Origin: Pseudomonadota bacterium
GTDB taxonomy: Bacteria > Pseudomonadota > Alphaproteobacteria > Acetobacterales > Acetobacteraceae
Assembly (NCBI GenBank): GCA_021805565.1
Contig: JAJZFA010000045.1
Span: forward strand, 1 to 64,000
Length of the DNA stretch: 64,000 nucleotides
Direction of reading: 5' to 3'
Shown: positions 1 through 8,876 of the stretch, in pieces
Layout of the letters: every line of letters begins with the position of its first letter
Position numbering within the stretch: position 1 is the stretch's first letter
Program-made: the position numbers and the translations under genes
The notes under the pieces: model-generated
What the model was told of the DNA's origin: nothing
The model's database searches: none
Seen by the model: only the letters and a program-made list of their open reading frames with translations

Positions 1-227
1 GCATCGGGTTGTCCGTGGCTTGAATCGAGGTGGACGGCTAAATGAAAGTGTCGTCGAGACGAAAGACAGATTTGCAATCCCGGATGGCAGATTTGGATTC
101 TTTTCAGAATCCCAGATGGCTGGCTCCAATTTTTTTATGGCGCAACGGGTTCAAGAGGAAATGAGGGGAGGTTTGAGGGTGTATATGGTAACAGCCGTGA
201 AAAGTGACCGCGTTGGATACCATTGCC

Positions 228-1502
228 ATGAGCCGCTGTGCCCCGCATCAGGCTGCCGTTCGATTCAGTCCAATGGGCTGGGTCCGCCTGATCGTTTGCC
301 TCTCTGTCCTGTCCATCCTGGCGGCCTGCGGCGGCCATCCCGCACAACATGCGCGTGTCGAATATAATCCGTCCCGATATTACCCTCCGCCGGGTCCACG
401 CAACGATCCGTGGGGACCTTACATCCGCGAGGCATCGAGCCGGTTCGGCATCCCGGAAGCCTGGGTGCGTGGCGTCATGCATCAGGAATCCGGTGGCCAG
501 GAAGACGTTATCTCGTGGGCGGGTGCCATGGGTTTGATGCAGGTCATGCCTGACACATATAGCGGCCTGCGGGAGCGGTACAGCCTCGGCGACGACCCGT
601 TCGATCCGCATAACAATATCCTGGCCGGCACCGCGTATCTGCGGGAAATGTACGACCGGTTTGGGTCTCCCGGTTTCCTTGCCGCGTACAATGCAGGTCC
701 CAACCGGCTGGACAGCTACCTCGCGAACGGCCGTCCGCTGCCCGCGGAAACGGTCAATTACGTTGCGTCGATCGCCCCGCATCTTGGTTCGGACGTGCCA
801 ATGTCGGGCCCGCTGGCGGTTTATGGCAGCCCAGCCACCCGTTTTGCCGCACGGCCCACGCCGGCAGGATGCGATCCAGATGCCGCGTATAATCCCAGCG
901 GGCCGTGTACACCGATGCGTCCGGCCACCATCGTGGACGCCGGTCCTCCGCCCGCATATTCGGCACCCTATGCACAACAGGACGCCTGCGATCCTGATGC
1001 GGCCTACGATCCGAACCGTCCGTGCCAGCCGGTGCTAAAAGTCGCCGCGTCCGTACCGGTTTACGACCGGGCAGCCTGCGACCCCGATGCGGCTTTCGAC
1101 CCGGCCCGCCGATGCCCGCCGACCGCGGCCGGAGCGATGCCGTCTTCCGAACCGGTGCAATCCGTCCGCGTCGCCGCGATCCGGCGGCCCATTCAGGAAG
1201 GCATGAAGCTGCCCGTGGCCTTTGCACCCGGCCCGCCGCCCGGACGTTGGGCAATACAGGTCGGCGCATTCGCAAATCTGGCGACGGCGCAGGCCGCGGC
1301 CGAAAACGCTCGTTCGATTCTGCCGGATATGTTGCGCACCGCGAAGGTAGAACTTCCCGCGACGACGCCGTTCGGCGGCAAGGTGGCTTTCCGGGCGCGG
1401 TTGCTCGGTCTGTCCGAAACATCGGCCGCCGACGCCTGTTCGCGGCTGGGTGGCCGCGGCATTGCCTGCATAACCGTGCCGCCGAACCGGGATTCGTTCT
1501 GA
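228..1502 (+). CDS. Lytic transglycosylase lipoprotein with SLT and SPOR domains
   Basis: This predicted outer-membrane lipoprotein should cleave peptidoglycan glycan strands and bind denuded glycan. From the ATG at 228, a hydrophobic segment ends in the lipobox LAAC (Cys34). The SLT fold follows at about residues 60-170, with catalytic Glu87 in MHQESGG, then GLMQVMP and the AAYNAGP motif. Residues about 205-300 are a Pro-rich linker holding three copies of a CDPDAAYDPxxPC-like unit. A SPOR domain (RWAIQVGAFANLATAQ) closes the protein. A GTG at 204 and an ATG at 273 are alternative starts; the ATG at 273 would put the signal peptide right at the N terminus. The gene stands alone. The family call is firm, the exact start is not. 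Confidence 0.88.
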   Translation: MSRCAPHQAAVRFSPMGWVRLIVCLSVLSILAACGGHPAQHARVEYNPSRYYPPPGPRNDPWGPYIREASSRFGIPEAWVRGVMHQESGGQEDVISWAGAMGLMQVMPDTYSGLRERYSLGDDPFDPHNNILAGTAYLREMYDRFGSPGFLAAYNAGPNRLDSYLANGRPLPAETVNYVASIAPHLGSDVPMSGPLAVYGSPATRFAARPTPAGCDPDAAYNPSGPCTPMRPATIVDAGPPPAYSAPYAQQDACDPDAAYDPNRPCQPVLKVAASVPVYDRAACDPDAAFDPARRCPPTAAGAMPSSEPVQSVRVAAIRRPIQEGMKLPVAFAPGPPPGRWAIQVGAFANLATAQAAAENARSILPDMLRTAKVELPATTPFGGKVAFRARLLGLSETSAADACSRLGGRGIACITVPPNRDSF

Positions 1503-1830
1503 TCCGGACGCTATGCCGCTGCCATCGATTCCAATGGAGCAGAGCATATCGTATTAGCCGGATTCGGACATAGCAGGTTGCCTCAGACGGCGATGATTCT
1601 GGGAATAACCCGTCATTGTAATTACGATCATAAAATAAATTTGCGGCGCTGGCTTGCCAGACGCCACGATAGCTCCGAATATCTTGACCGGCCGCGTCTG
1701 TGCAGCCGATGGACAGCGACAAACGCTGCCGCATACGTTGCTTATCACGTGCGCGGATTATCGGCGGCCTGACCGTCCAAGCCGCGAAAACGCGAGCAGA
1801 TACGCTTATGCGAAGGCGAAAGAACCGCCC
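1503..1830. other. Intergenic region before the amidohydrolase cluster
   Basis: This gap of about 330 bases has a short AT-rich stretch around 1610-1640, which could hold a promoter for the amidohydrolase-Rieske operon. I could not place convincing -35 and -10 boxes. The open frame running into the downstream gene from 1654 shows no protein-like sequence. No RNA gene or repeat was recognised. Confidence 0.4.
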
Positions 1831-2922
1831 ATGGCCATTGCTACCGGTAACCGTCCGCCGATCGGCGCCATCGACTGCGACATCCATCCGGCTGTGCCGT
1901 CCACCCGCGTTCTGCTGCCCTATTTTGACGATTACTGGCGGGAGCATGTGCTGCGGCGGGGTCTGGAGCGCGAGAATCTGGAACCCAGCAGCTACCCCGC
2001 CAACGCCCCGATCAACGGACGGCCCGACTGGCATTTGTCGTCCGGCCCGCCCGGAAGCAGCCTGGCCGCGATGCAGTCCCACTTGCTCGACAGGCTCCGG
2101 CCAAGCTGGGCGATCTGCAATGTGATTCACGGGGCGCAGATGATGCTGAGCGAGGATCTGTCCGCCGCGTTCTGCAGAGCGATCAATAACTGGATAAGGG
2201 CGGAGTGGCTGGACCGCGACCCTCGACTGCGCGCGTCCATCGTCGTTCCGCCGCACAGCGCGGACCTCGCGGCCGAAGAGATCGCACGCCTCGCCCCCGA
2301 CCATGGCTTCGTCCAGGTTCTCTTGCTCGCGATGACCGAACTGCCGCTTGGGCGCCGCCAGAACTGGCCAATGTACAAGGCGGCCCAGGCGCACGGACTG
2401 CCCATTGGCATTCATGCCGGCAGCAGCTTCCGCCATCCACCCAGCGCGTTGGGCTGGCCATCGTATTATCTGGAAGACTACGTGTCCCAGGCCCAGGGTT
2501 TTCAGGCCGCGCTGAACAGTTTGGTGACCGAGGGTGTGTTCGTAAAATTTCCGGACCTGAAGGTCGTCCTGATCGAATCCGGCGCGACCTGGTTGCCGGC
2601 CTCGCTGTGGCGGCTGGACAAAACATGGCGCGGAGTCCGGGCGGAAGTCCCCTGGCTGGAACAACAGCCAACCGAAACAGTGCGCCAGCACGTCCGGCTG
2701 ACGCTGCAACCGTTCGACGCGCCGCCCACCGAACCCCAGCTTCGGACGCTGCTGGACCAATTTGGATCGGACCGGATGCTGTTGTTCTCGTCCGATTATC
2801 CGCACTGGCACTACGATGGCGACGATGCGTTACCCGTTGGCCTTTCGCCCGAACTGATCCAAAAAATCTGTGTCGATAATCCGCTGGAGACCTATTCCCG
2901 CCTGAAGGAAACATTGCGATGA
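1831..2922 (+). CDS. Amidohydrolase-2 family metal-dependent hydrolase, first paralogue
   Basis: This 363-residue protein belongs to the amidohydrolase-2 (ACMSD/LigW-like) TIM-barrel group, which hydrolyses or decarboxylates mostly aromatic or cyclic acids. The N-terminal metal motif is DCDIHP, the barrel His lies in IGIHAGSS, and the C-terminal metal Asp lies in FSSDYPHW. The ATG at 1831 starts the recognisable domain; an in-frame extension from 1654 lacks homology-like sequence. Its stop overlaps the start of the next, clearly related hydrolase by four bases, so the two are co-translated. The substrate cannot be told from sequence. Confidence 0.85.
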   Translation: MAIATGNRPPIGAIDCDIHPAVPSTRVLLPYFDDYWREHVLRRGLERENLEPSSYPANAPINGRPDWHLSSGPPGSSLAAMQSHLLDRLRPSWAICNVIHGAQMMLSEDLSAAFCRAINNWIRAEWLDRDPRLRASIVVPPHSADLAAEEIARLAPDHGFVQVLLLAMTELPLGRRQNWPMYKAAQAHGLPIGIHAGSSFRHPPSALGWPSYYLEDYVSQAQGFQAALNSLVTEGVFVKFPDLKVVLIESGATWLPASLWRLDKTWRGVRAEVPWLEQQPTETVRQHVRLTLQPFDAPPTEPQLRTLLDQFGSDRMLLFSSDYPHWHYDGDDALPVGLSPELIQKICVDNPLETYSRLKETLR

Positions 2923-4031
2923 ATGTGACCGTCCTGGATCGCAAGCCTGATCGTTCCGCCCAGACCCATATGGGCTTCATCGACTGCGACGTGCATCCTT
3001 ACGTGAAAGGGCCGAACGATTTCGACCCGTTTTTGTCGAAGCGCTGGCTTGAGCATAAGCGGACAATCGGGGGACGCTCGCGCCAGGGTCTGGCGAAGAC
3101 ACCGATGTATCCCCGCATGTCCCCCGGTTCGGGCATGCGGATGGATGGGTGGCCGAAGGGCGGCGGCCACCCTGGGTCCGATCTGCCGTTGATGCGCGAG
3201 CAATTGCTGGACCTGTTCGATGTCGCGTATGGGCTGCTCGCGCCGCTCGTGGGTGGGGCCGGCGGCGAACGCAATCTGGAATTCGGCGCCGCAATGGCGA
3301 CGGCGGTGAACGAATGGCAGTTGGCGCATTCGTGCGATCCAGATCCGCGCCTGCTTGGCGCGGTTCAGATCAATGCCGAATATACCGAGGCCGCGATCGC
3401 CGAGATCGAAAAACGCGCCGGCGACCGGCGTTTCGCCCAGGTGAACATTCCGCCGCGCGGGCTGGAACCGCTGGGGCGACGCCGGTACTGGCCGATCCTT
3501 CAAGCCTGTGCGGCCAATGGTTTCCCGGTATCGCTGCACCTGGGCGGTACCAGCGGCCATGCATCGACCGGCGGTGGGTGGCCATCGTTTTACCACGAGG
3601 AACACCCGTCCTATGTGCAGACGATGCAGACCCTGGTCACCAGCCTGGTCTGCGAAGGTGTGTTCGAACAAATCCCCAACCTGAAGATCGTGCTGGTGGA
3701 AGGCGGTTTTGCGTGGTTGCCCGCGTTGTGCTGGCGCTTGGACAAGCACTGGAAGCAACTCAAGGCGGAAGTGCCGCACCTGAAGCGCGCGCCGTCCGAA
3801 TACGTGCATGAACACATCTGGGTAACAACCCAGCCGATCGAGGAGCCCGAGCGTCCGGAGGATATGCTGTCCACGCTGGAATGGATCGGACCCGACCGGG
3901 TGATGTTCTCCACCGACTATCCCCACTGGGACCAGGACGACCCGCGTTACGCTTTCAAGATTCCGTTGCCGGACGACTGGAAACGCAAGATTTATCGCGA
4001 CAACGCCCGCGCCTTGTACACGCTGGACTGA
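2919..4031 (+). CDS. Amidohydrolase-2 family metal-dependent hydrolase, second paralogue
   Basis: This 370-residue TIM-barrel hydrolase is related to its upstream neighbour: DCDVHP at the N terminus, SLHLGGTSGH in the barrel, FSTDYPHWDQDD near the C terminus. The ATG overlaps the preceding stop (ATGA). The pair looks like a tandem duplication that has diverged, particularly in the N-terminal 100 residues, and may form a heteromer or act on successive substrates. The Rieske ferredoxin gene begins three bases after its stop, so all three probably serve one pathway. The substrate is unknown. Confidence 0.85.
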   Translation: MNVTVLDRKPDRSAQTHMGFIDCDVHPYVKGPNDFDPFLSKRWLEHKRTIGGRSRQGLAKTPMYPRMSPGSGMRMDGWPKGGGHPGSDLPLMREQLLDLFDVAYGLLAPLVGGAGGERNLEFGAAMATAVNEWQLAHSCDPDPRLLGAVQINAEYTEAAIAEIEKRAGDRRFAQVNIPPRGLEPLGRRRYWPILQACAANGFPVSLHLGGTSGHASTGGGWPSFYHEEHPSYVQTMQTLVTSLVCEGVFEQIPNLKIVLVEGGFAWLPALCWRLDKHWKQLKAEVPHLKRAPSEYVHEHIWVTTQPIEEPERPEDMLSTLEWIGPDRVMFSTDYPHWDQDDPRYAFKIPLPDDWKRKIYRDNARALYTLD

Positions 4032-4034
4032 TAC

Positions 4035-4448
4035 ATGGACCGTCACGTTGTTGGCAGTGTCACCGATATTCCGCCCGGAGGCCGCAAGATCGTCACCGTA
4101 AAAGGGCGCCAGATCGGTATTTTCCGGATCGGCGATGAATTCTTCGGCTTGATCAACCGCTGCCCGCACCAGGGCGCGCCACTGTGCAGCGGCGAAGTCG
4201 TCAGCCGGTTGGTTGCACCCAGCCCCGGCGACTACCGCCTGACGCGGGCCGGGGAAATGATCCGCTGCCCATGGCATTGCTGGGAATTCGATATTCGCTC
4301 CGGCCAGTCCCTGTGCGATCCAGACAGCGTCCAGGTTCGGTCCTTCGATGTCGCGGTCGAGGCGGGCAACGCCGTGGCGGAAGGCCGGTTCATCGCCGAA
4401 AGGGTGGAGGTGTCGGTCGAGGAACGTTATATCGTCGTCACCGTTTGA
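4035..4448 (+). CDS. Rieske [2Fe-2S] ferredoxin-like protein
   Basis: This 137-residue soluble protein carries a Rieske cluster site: Cys43-x-His45 in NRCPHQGAPL and Cys78-x2-His81 in RCPWHCWEFD. The 32 residues between the two pairs exceed the usual 15-17, so the protein has an inserted loop between cluster-binding loops. It has no membrane anchor or catalytic mononuclear-iron domain, so it is an electron carrier or a small regulatory component rather than a full oxygenase. It is the third gene of the amidohydrolase operon. Its electron partner is not in the window. Confidence 0.87.
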   Translation: MDRHVVGSVTDIPPGGRKIVTVKGRQIGIFRIGDEFFGLINRCPHQGAPLCSGEVVSRLVAPSPGDYRLTRAGEMIRCPWHCWEFDIRSGQSLCDPDSVQVRSFDVAVEAGNAVAEGRFIAERVEVSVEERYIVVTV

Positions 4449-4594
4449 TACCGGGTTATCATATCGGGTTATTCTGGCCATCGCCGTTTCGTGTTGCTGC
4501 TCGCGCTTCCGTGTGACCCGGGTTTATTGCGATCCGCCATATTTCCGCCTGCCCCGTATGATGCAACGGGGTCCCATCAGATCGGAGCCGATGC

Positions 4595-5464
4595 GTGATC
4601 AAAAAACTGCGCAAAGCCGTCCTTCCCGTCGCCGGCCTTGGCACCCGCTTTCTGCCCGCCACCAAGGCGATGGCCAAGGAAATGCTGCCAGTCGTGGATA
4701 AGCCGCTGATTCAATACGCGGTGGAGGAAGCGCGCGCCGCCGGGATCGAGCAGTTCTGTCTGGTCACCGGCCGCGGCAAGACCGCGCTGGTGGAGCATTT
4801 CGACGTTGCATTCGAGCTGGAAGCAACGCTGCGGGACCGCGACAAGAAAGAGGCTCTCGCGTCGCTCAGCGGTTCGCACAGCGAGCCTGGCTCGATCACC
4901 ACGGTACGGCAACAGACACCGCTCGGTCTTGGCCACGCGATCTGGTGCGCCCGAGCGTTTATTGGCGACGATCCGTTCGCCATCCTGCTGCCGGACGACC
5001 TGGTTCTGTCGGACAAGCCATGCCTCCAACAACTGGCCGAGGCCTATTATGAAACGGGTGGCAACATCGTTGCCGTCACCGAAGTTCCTCGTGAGCAAAC
5101 CAACCGATATGGCATTCTGAAAACCGGTTCGGACGACGGGCGTTTGGTCGAAGTCACCGGACTGGTGGAAAAGCCCGCCCCCAAGGACGCGCCGTCCAAT
5201 CTGTCCATCATCGGCCGCTATATTCTGATGCCGGAAGTCCTCGGCCATCTCGCCCGGATGGAGCGCGGGACCGGCAATGAGGTGCAGTTGACCGATGGCA
5301 TGGCGCGACTTATCGGCGAGCAACCGTTTCACGGACTCCGCTACGAAGGCCGTCGCTTCGATTGCGGCAACAAGATCGGATTCCTGGAGGCGCAGATCGC
5401 GTTCGCCCTCAAGCGGCCCGATCTGGCCGATGCCGTGCGTGCGTTCCTGAAGAATTATACCTGA
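4595..5464 (+). CDS. galU: UTP-glucose-1-phosphate uridylyltransferase
   Basis: GalU makes UDP-glucose from UTP and glucose 1-phosphate for polysaccharide and lipid glycosylation. The 289-residue protein has the nucleotidyltransferase signature at its N terminus (GLGTRFLPATKAMAKEMLP), followed by the DKPLIQYAVEEA substrate region and LPDDLVL. The GTG start at 4595 has a GGAG ribosome site seven to ten bases upstream. The phosphomannomutase gene follows after about 20 bases, giving a sugar-nucleotide precursor pair. Confidence 0.95.
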   Translation: MIKKLRKAVLPVAGLGTRFLPATKAMAKEMLPVVDKPLIQYAVEEARAAGIEQFCLVTGRGKTALVEHFDVAFELEATLRDRDKKEALASLSGSHSEPGSITTVRQQTPLGLGHAIWCARAFIGDDPFAILLPDDLVLSDKPCLQQLAEAYYETGGNIVAVTEVPREQTNRYGILKTGSDDGRLVEVTGLVEKPAPKDAPSNLSIIGRYILMPEVLGHLARMERGTGNEVQLTDGMARLIGEQPFHGLRYEGRRFDCGNKIGFLEAQIAFALKRPDLADAVRAFLKNYT

Positions 5465-5483
5465 CCCGCGAGTGATCCCGCCG

Positions 5484-6890
5484 ATGGCATTTTCCCATGA
5501 GTTCGACCCGACCATCCTGCGCGAATACGACATTCGCGGTATTGTCGGCCGTACGCTGCATTCCGCCGATGCCTTTGCAATCGGGCGCGTCTTCGGTTCC
5601 ATGGTTGCGCGCGACGGCGGCAGCCGGGTCGCTGTTGGCTATGATGGCCGCCTGACCAGCCCCGAATTGGAACAGTCGCTGACCGATGGCCTGCGCGCCA
5701 GCGGCATGCAGGTGCTGCGCGCCGGCCTCGGTCCGACACCGATGCTGTATTATACGGCGACCACGCTGAAGACCGACGGCGCCATCATGGTGACCGGATC
5801 GCATAATCCGCCGGACTACAACGGCTTTAAGATGATGTGGGGCCGCAAGCCGTTCTTCGGCGAGCAAATTCTCCGGATTGGCGCGCTGGCCCAGGCCGGG
5901 GATGTCATCCCGGAAGCGCAAGGCAGCGAACAGGCGATCGATATCGCCGGCGATTATGTCGCCAGATTGCTGGCCGATTGGGACGGCGGCGACCGGATGC
6001 TGAAAGTCGTTTGGGATAACGGCAATGGCGCCGCCGGCGACGTACTGGAAAAACTGGTCGCGTCGCTGCCCGGCGAGCATTTTGTGCTGAACGGCCCCAT
6101 CGACGGCCACTTTCCAGCCCATCATCCGGACCCGACAGTACCCGCCAATCTTGTGGAACTGATCGCCGAGGTGCGCGCCCGCGAGGCCGATATCGGCATC
6201 GCGTTCGATGGCGACGCGGACCGCATCGGTCTGGTCGATGACACGGGCGCCATCATGTTCGGCGACCAACTGATGGTGCTGCTGTCGCGCGATGTGCTGA
6301 GGTCGAACCCCGGCGCCACGATTATCGCGGACGTGAAGGCCAGCCAGGTATTATTCGACGAGATCGCTAAAGCGGGCGGTGTTCCGCTGATGTGGAAGAC
6401 CGGACACTCGCTGATCAAGTCGAAAATGGCTGAAACCGGTAGCCCGCTGGCCGGGGAGATGTCGGGTCATATTTTCTTCGCCGACCGTTGGTACGGCTTC
6501 GATGACGCGTTGTACGCCGCCGTCCGGACGTTAGGCATTATTGCCCGGATGGACGGGACGTTGTCGGACGTGCGCAAAGCCTTGCCCCATGTGGTCAACA
6601 CGCCGGAAGTCCGCTTCGACTGCGACGACCGCCGCAAGTTCGCGGTGATCGCGGAAGTCGCCGAACGGCTGCGCATTCAGGGTGCGACAGTGTCGGCAAC
6701 CGATGGCGTACGCGTGCAAACGCCGGATGGCTGGTGGCTGCTGCGGGCATCGAATACCCAGGCGGTGCTAGTCGCCCGCTGCGAGGCCTCGACCGAAACG
6801 GGGTTGAAACGACTGAAAGCCGCATTGGTGGATCAGCTCGCGGCGTCCGGGCTGAATCAACCCGATTTTTCCGGAAGTCATGCCGGCTGA
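5484..6890 (+). CDS. Phosphomannomutase/phosphoglucomutase
   Basis: An alpha-D-phosphohexomutase of about 468 residues interconverting hexose 1- and 6-phosphates. Visible are the N-terminal REYDIRG, the phosphoserine loop TGSHNPPDYNGFK, the metal loop AFDGDADRIG and the sugar-binding GEMSGH, in canonical order. The C-terminal phosphate-binding RASNTQAVLVARCE is also present. A GTG at 5472 is an alternative start 12 bases upstream. The gene sits just downstream of galU, as expected for GDP-mannose or UDP-glucose supply. Confidence 0.93.
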   Translation: MAFSHEFDPTILREYDIRGIVGRTLHSADAFAIGRVFGSMVARDGGSRVAVGYDGRLTSPELEQSLTDGLRASGMQVLRAGLGPTPMLYYTATTLKTDGAIMVTGSHNPPDYNGFKMMWGRKPFFGEQILRIGALAQAGDVIPEAQGSEQAIDIAGDYVARLLADWDGGDRMLKVVWDNGNGAAGDVLEKLVASLPGEHFVLNGPIDGHFPAHHPDPTVPANLVELIAEVRAREADIGIAFDGDADRIGLVDDTGAIMFGDQLMVLLSRDVLRSNPGATIIADVKASQVLFDEIAKAGGVPLMWKTGHSLIKSKMAETGSPLAGEMSGHIFFADRWYGFDDALYAAVRTLGIIARMDGTLSDVRKALPHVVNTPEVRFDCDDRRKFAVIAEVAERLRIQGATVSATDGVRVQTPDGWWLLRASNTQAVLVARCEASTETGLKRLKAALVDQLAASGLNQPDFSGSHAG

Positions 6891-7028
6891 TCCTTGTGGC
6901 TCGGGCAGCGCACGTCCCTTGGTAACCTGTCGCGGCGGACGGTTGCCGCCGCCGATCTTGTCCGGCCGCCGGCCGCGCCTTGTGGTTATCGCGTGCCAAG
7001 GCGTGGGCGGCGAACAGGGCGTCTGTTG

Positions 7029-7916
7029 TCAGGCGCGCACATCCTCGTTGAGCGCGGTTTCGTAAACCCGCATTATCGCCGCCGAGTCCGACGACCCCAG
7101 CCCCATGCCGCGCGCCATGCGCATCAGGCTCATGACCTGAGGCGCGATCATCCCAGGCACGCCAAGTTCGTCCGCCATCTGTAACGCCAGACGCATGTCC
7201 TTGTGAGCCAGATCGAGCGCGAATGTCGCTGTGAAATCTCCCGCCAGAACCTTGGCCGACAGATTGGCATACCCTGCCGACATGCCGCTGGCGTTGCGGA
7301 TCACAGCGTCCAGTTTCGTCAGGTCGATGCCGGAACGCTTCCCGATCATCAACGCCTCGGCCGCCGCGGCCGAATTGCAGAAAGCCAGCATATTGTTGAT
7401 CAGTTTCGCGGTGGAGCCATAGCCGATCCCGCCCATATGGATCACCTCACCGCTGAAGGATTTCAGTAGCGGCAGGTTTTGCTCGAACACCGTTTCGTCG
7501 CCGCCGACCATGATGACGATGGTACCGGCCGCCGCGCGGGCGGTACCGCCCGAAACCGGTGCTTCCAGCATTCGGATGCCCTTCGCGGCCATGCCCTCGG
7601 CGACGTGTTTGGCGGTCGCGGGCGAATTCGTCGAAAGGTCGATGAACACCGTCCCCGGTTTGGCACTGTCCGCGATGCCGCCGGCACCCAAGGTAACCTC
7701 TTCCACAATCCGTGGAATCGGTAACGAAGTAATCACCACATCGCACCGTGACGCCACATCGGCCACGGACGCGGCCGATGAGGCCCCGAGATCGGTGCAG
7801 GCCTTCACCGCACCGGGGCTGAGGTCGAAAACCACGACCTCATGGTTGGTGTTGCGAATGATGTTGCGGCACATGGGTCCGCCCATGTTGCCCACGCCGA
7901 TAAAGCCGATTTTCAT
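7029..7916 (-). CDS. 3-hydroxyisobutyrate dehydrogenase-like NAD(P)-dependent beta-hydroxyacid dehydrogenase
   Basis: This 295-residue oxidoreductase has the Rossmann motif GFIGVGNMGGPM at its N terminus, the substrate loop APVSGGTARAAAG and the catalytic Lys region GYGSTAKLINN. These define the beta-hydroxyacid dehydrogenase family (3-hydroxyisobutyrate, tartronate semialdehyde and related acids). The start at 7916 has an AAGGGGAA ribosome site about eight bases upstream; the 36 codons before it are not protein-like. The exact substrate is unresolved. It is transcribed against both neighbours. Confidence 0.88.
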   Translation of the reverse strand: MKIGFIGVGNMGGPMCRNIIRNTNHEVVVFDLSPGAVKACTDLGASSAASVADVASRCDVVITSLPIPRIVEEVTLGAGGIADSAKPGTVFIDLSTNSPATAKHVAEGMAAKGIRMLEAPVSGGTARAAAGTIVIMVGGDETVFEQNLPLLKSFSGEVIHMGGIGYGSTAKLINNMLAFCNSAAAAEALMIGKRSGIDLTKLDAVIRNASGMSAGYANLSAKVLAGDFTATFALDLAHKDMRLALQMADELGVPGMIAPQVMSLMRMARGMGLGSSDSAAIMRVYETALNEDVRA

Positions 7917-8228
7917 GTACCGATTCCCCTTGGTTTCGCCGGATCGTCCAGCCGTGCGGACAGCATGGCGGAAGTCCGGAGCGATGTCAGGGGCCAGGGG
8001 CGGAACGATCGCCGCATCGCCCACGACGGCGAACCTGACAGGCCTCGCAATTCAAGGCGATCGGGTGAACGCGGTGAAATGATTGCCGGTTCCTTAAGCA
8101 TGCATAGACGGCAACTTTTGCCCCGCGGCATGACCGGACCACGTCGGCCAAGGCCGGTCACCCGGTTGCCGCGCCGCTGAAATGCGGTTCGGTTGACAAC
8201 GGGCGCGGCGCGACCCCTACAAACCATT

Positions 8229-8876
8229 ATGACCTTGCGTTCCACGCCGCCGATCCCCGCCCACCCCGATGTGGTCATCGAATCCGAACGGCGTGTCTGG
8301 TCCGGCCGGTTTCCGCTGGATGTCGTGAAATTCCGCCACCGCCGGTTCGATGGCGCGATGTCGGACACCCGCACGTGGGAGCTGTGGCGGCGCGGACATG
8401 CGTCTGCGCTGCTGCCGTACGATCCGCTGAACGATACCGTGGTGCTGATCGAGCAGTTTCGCTTTCCCGCGCTGGCCTCGGGCGCCGATCCGGTGCTGAC
8501 CGAACTTCCGGCGGGTCTGTGCGAGGAGGGCGAGGACCCGGTGGCGACGATCCGCCGCGAGATGCGGGAGGAGATGAATCTCGAAGCAGACCGCATTGAA
8601 CGCATCGGCGGGTTTTTGCTGACCGCCGGGGGCGCCGACGAGTTCTGCCATTTGTATGCAGGCCGCGTGACGGCACCCGCCGCCGACGGTGAGGGCATAG
8701 CCGGATACGGCGGGGAAGCATCCGAAGGCGAAGATATCCGCGTACGGGTGTGGGATGCCGGCGACGCGATCCAGGCCGCGTTTGCCGGTCTGTTCGCCAA
8801 TTCCATCACCGTGATCGGATTGTTCTGGCTGGCGTCGCGGCGCGACTGGTTGAAACGGCAGTGGACGGCACAATGA
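8229..8876 (+). CDS. NUDIX hydrolase, ADP-ribose pyrophosphatase-like
   Basis: A 215-residue protein with a NUDIX box at residues 96-118 (GLCEEGE, then REMREEM), preceded by the LIEQFRFPAL strand typical of ADP-ribose or nucleoside diphosphate-sugar pyrophosphatases. The usual Gly near the end of the box is Asn here. The ATG at 8229 is preferred to the upstream TTG at 8193 because the fold begins after it. Its stop overlaps the ATG of the alaX-like gene (ATGA), so the two are translationally coupled. Confidence 0.88.
   Translation: MTLRSTPPIPAHPDVVIESERRVWSGRFPLDVVKFRHRRFDGAMSDTRTWELWRRGHASALLPYDPLNDTVVLIEQFRFPALASGADPVLTELPAGLCEEGEDPVATIRREMREEMNLEADRIERIGGFLLTAGGADEFCHLYAGRVTAPAADGEGIAGYGGEASEGEDIRVRVWDAGDAIQAAFAGLFANSITVIGLFWLASRRDWLKRQWTAQ

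Noticed and set aside
1-227. Possible gene or hairpin terminator near 90-110
   Set aside because: The 6-bp stem is short, no T-run follows, and the frame at 20-367 is not protein-like. Nothing else is recognisable here.
754-2811. 685-codon minus-strand open frame
   Set aside because: It is a GC-rich antisense shadow over the transglycosylase end and amidohydrolase gene, with no motif or start signal.
2892-4481. 529-codon minus-strand open frame
   Set aside because: It is a shadow of the second amidohydrolase and the Rieske gene, both with clear motifs on the plus strand.
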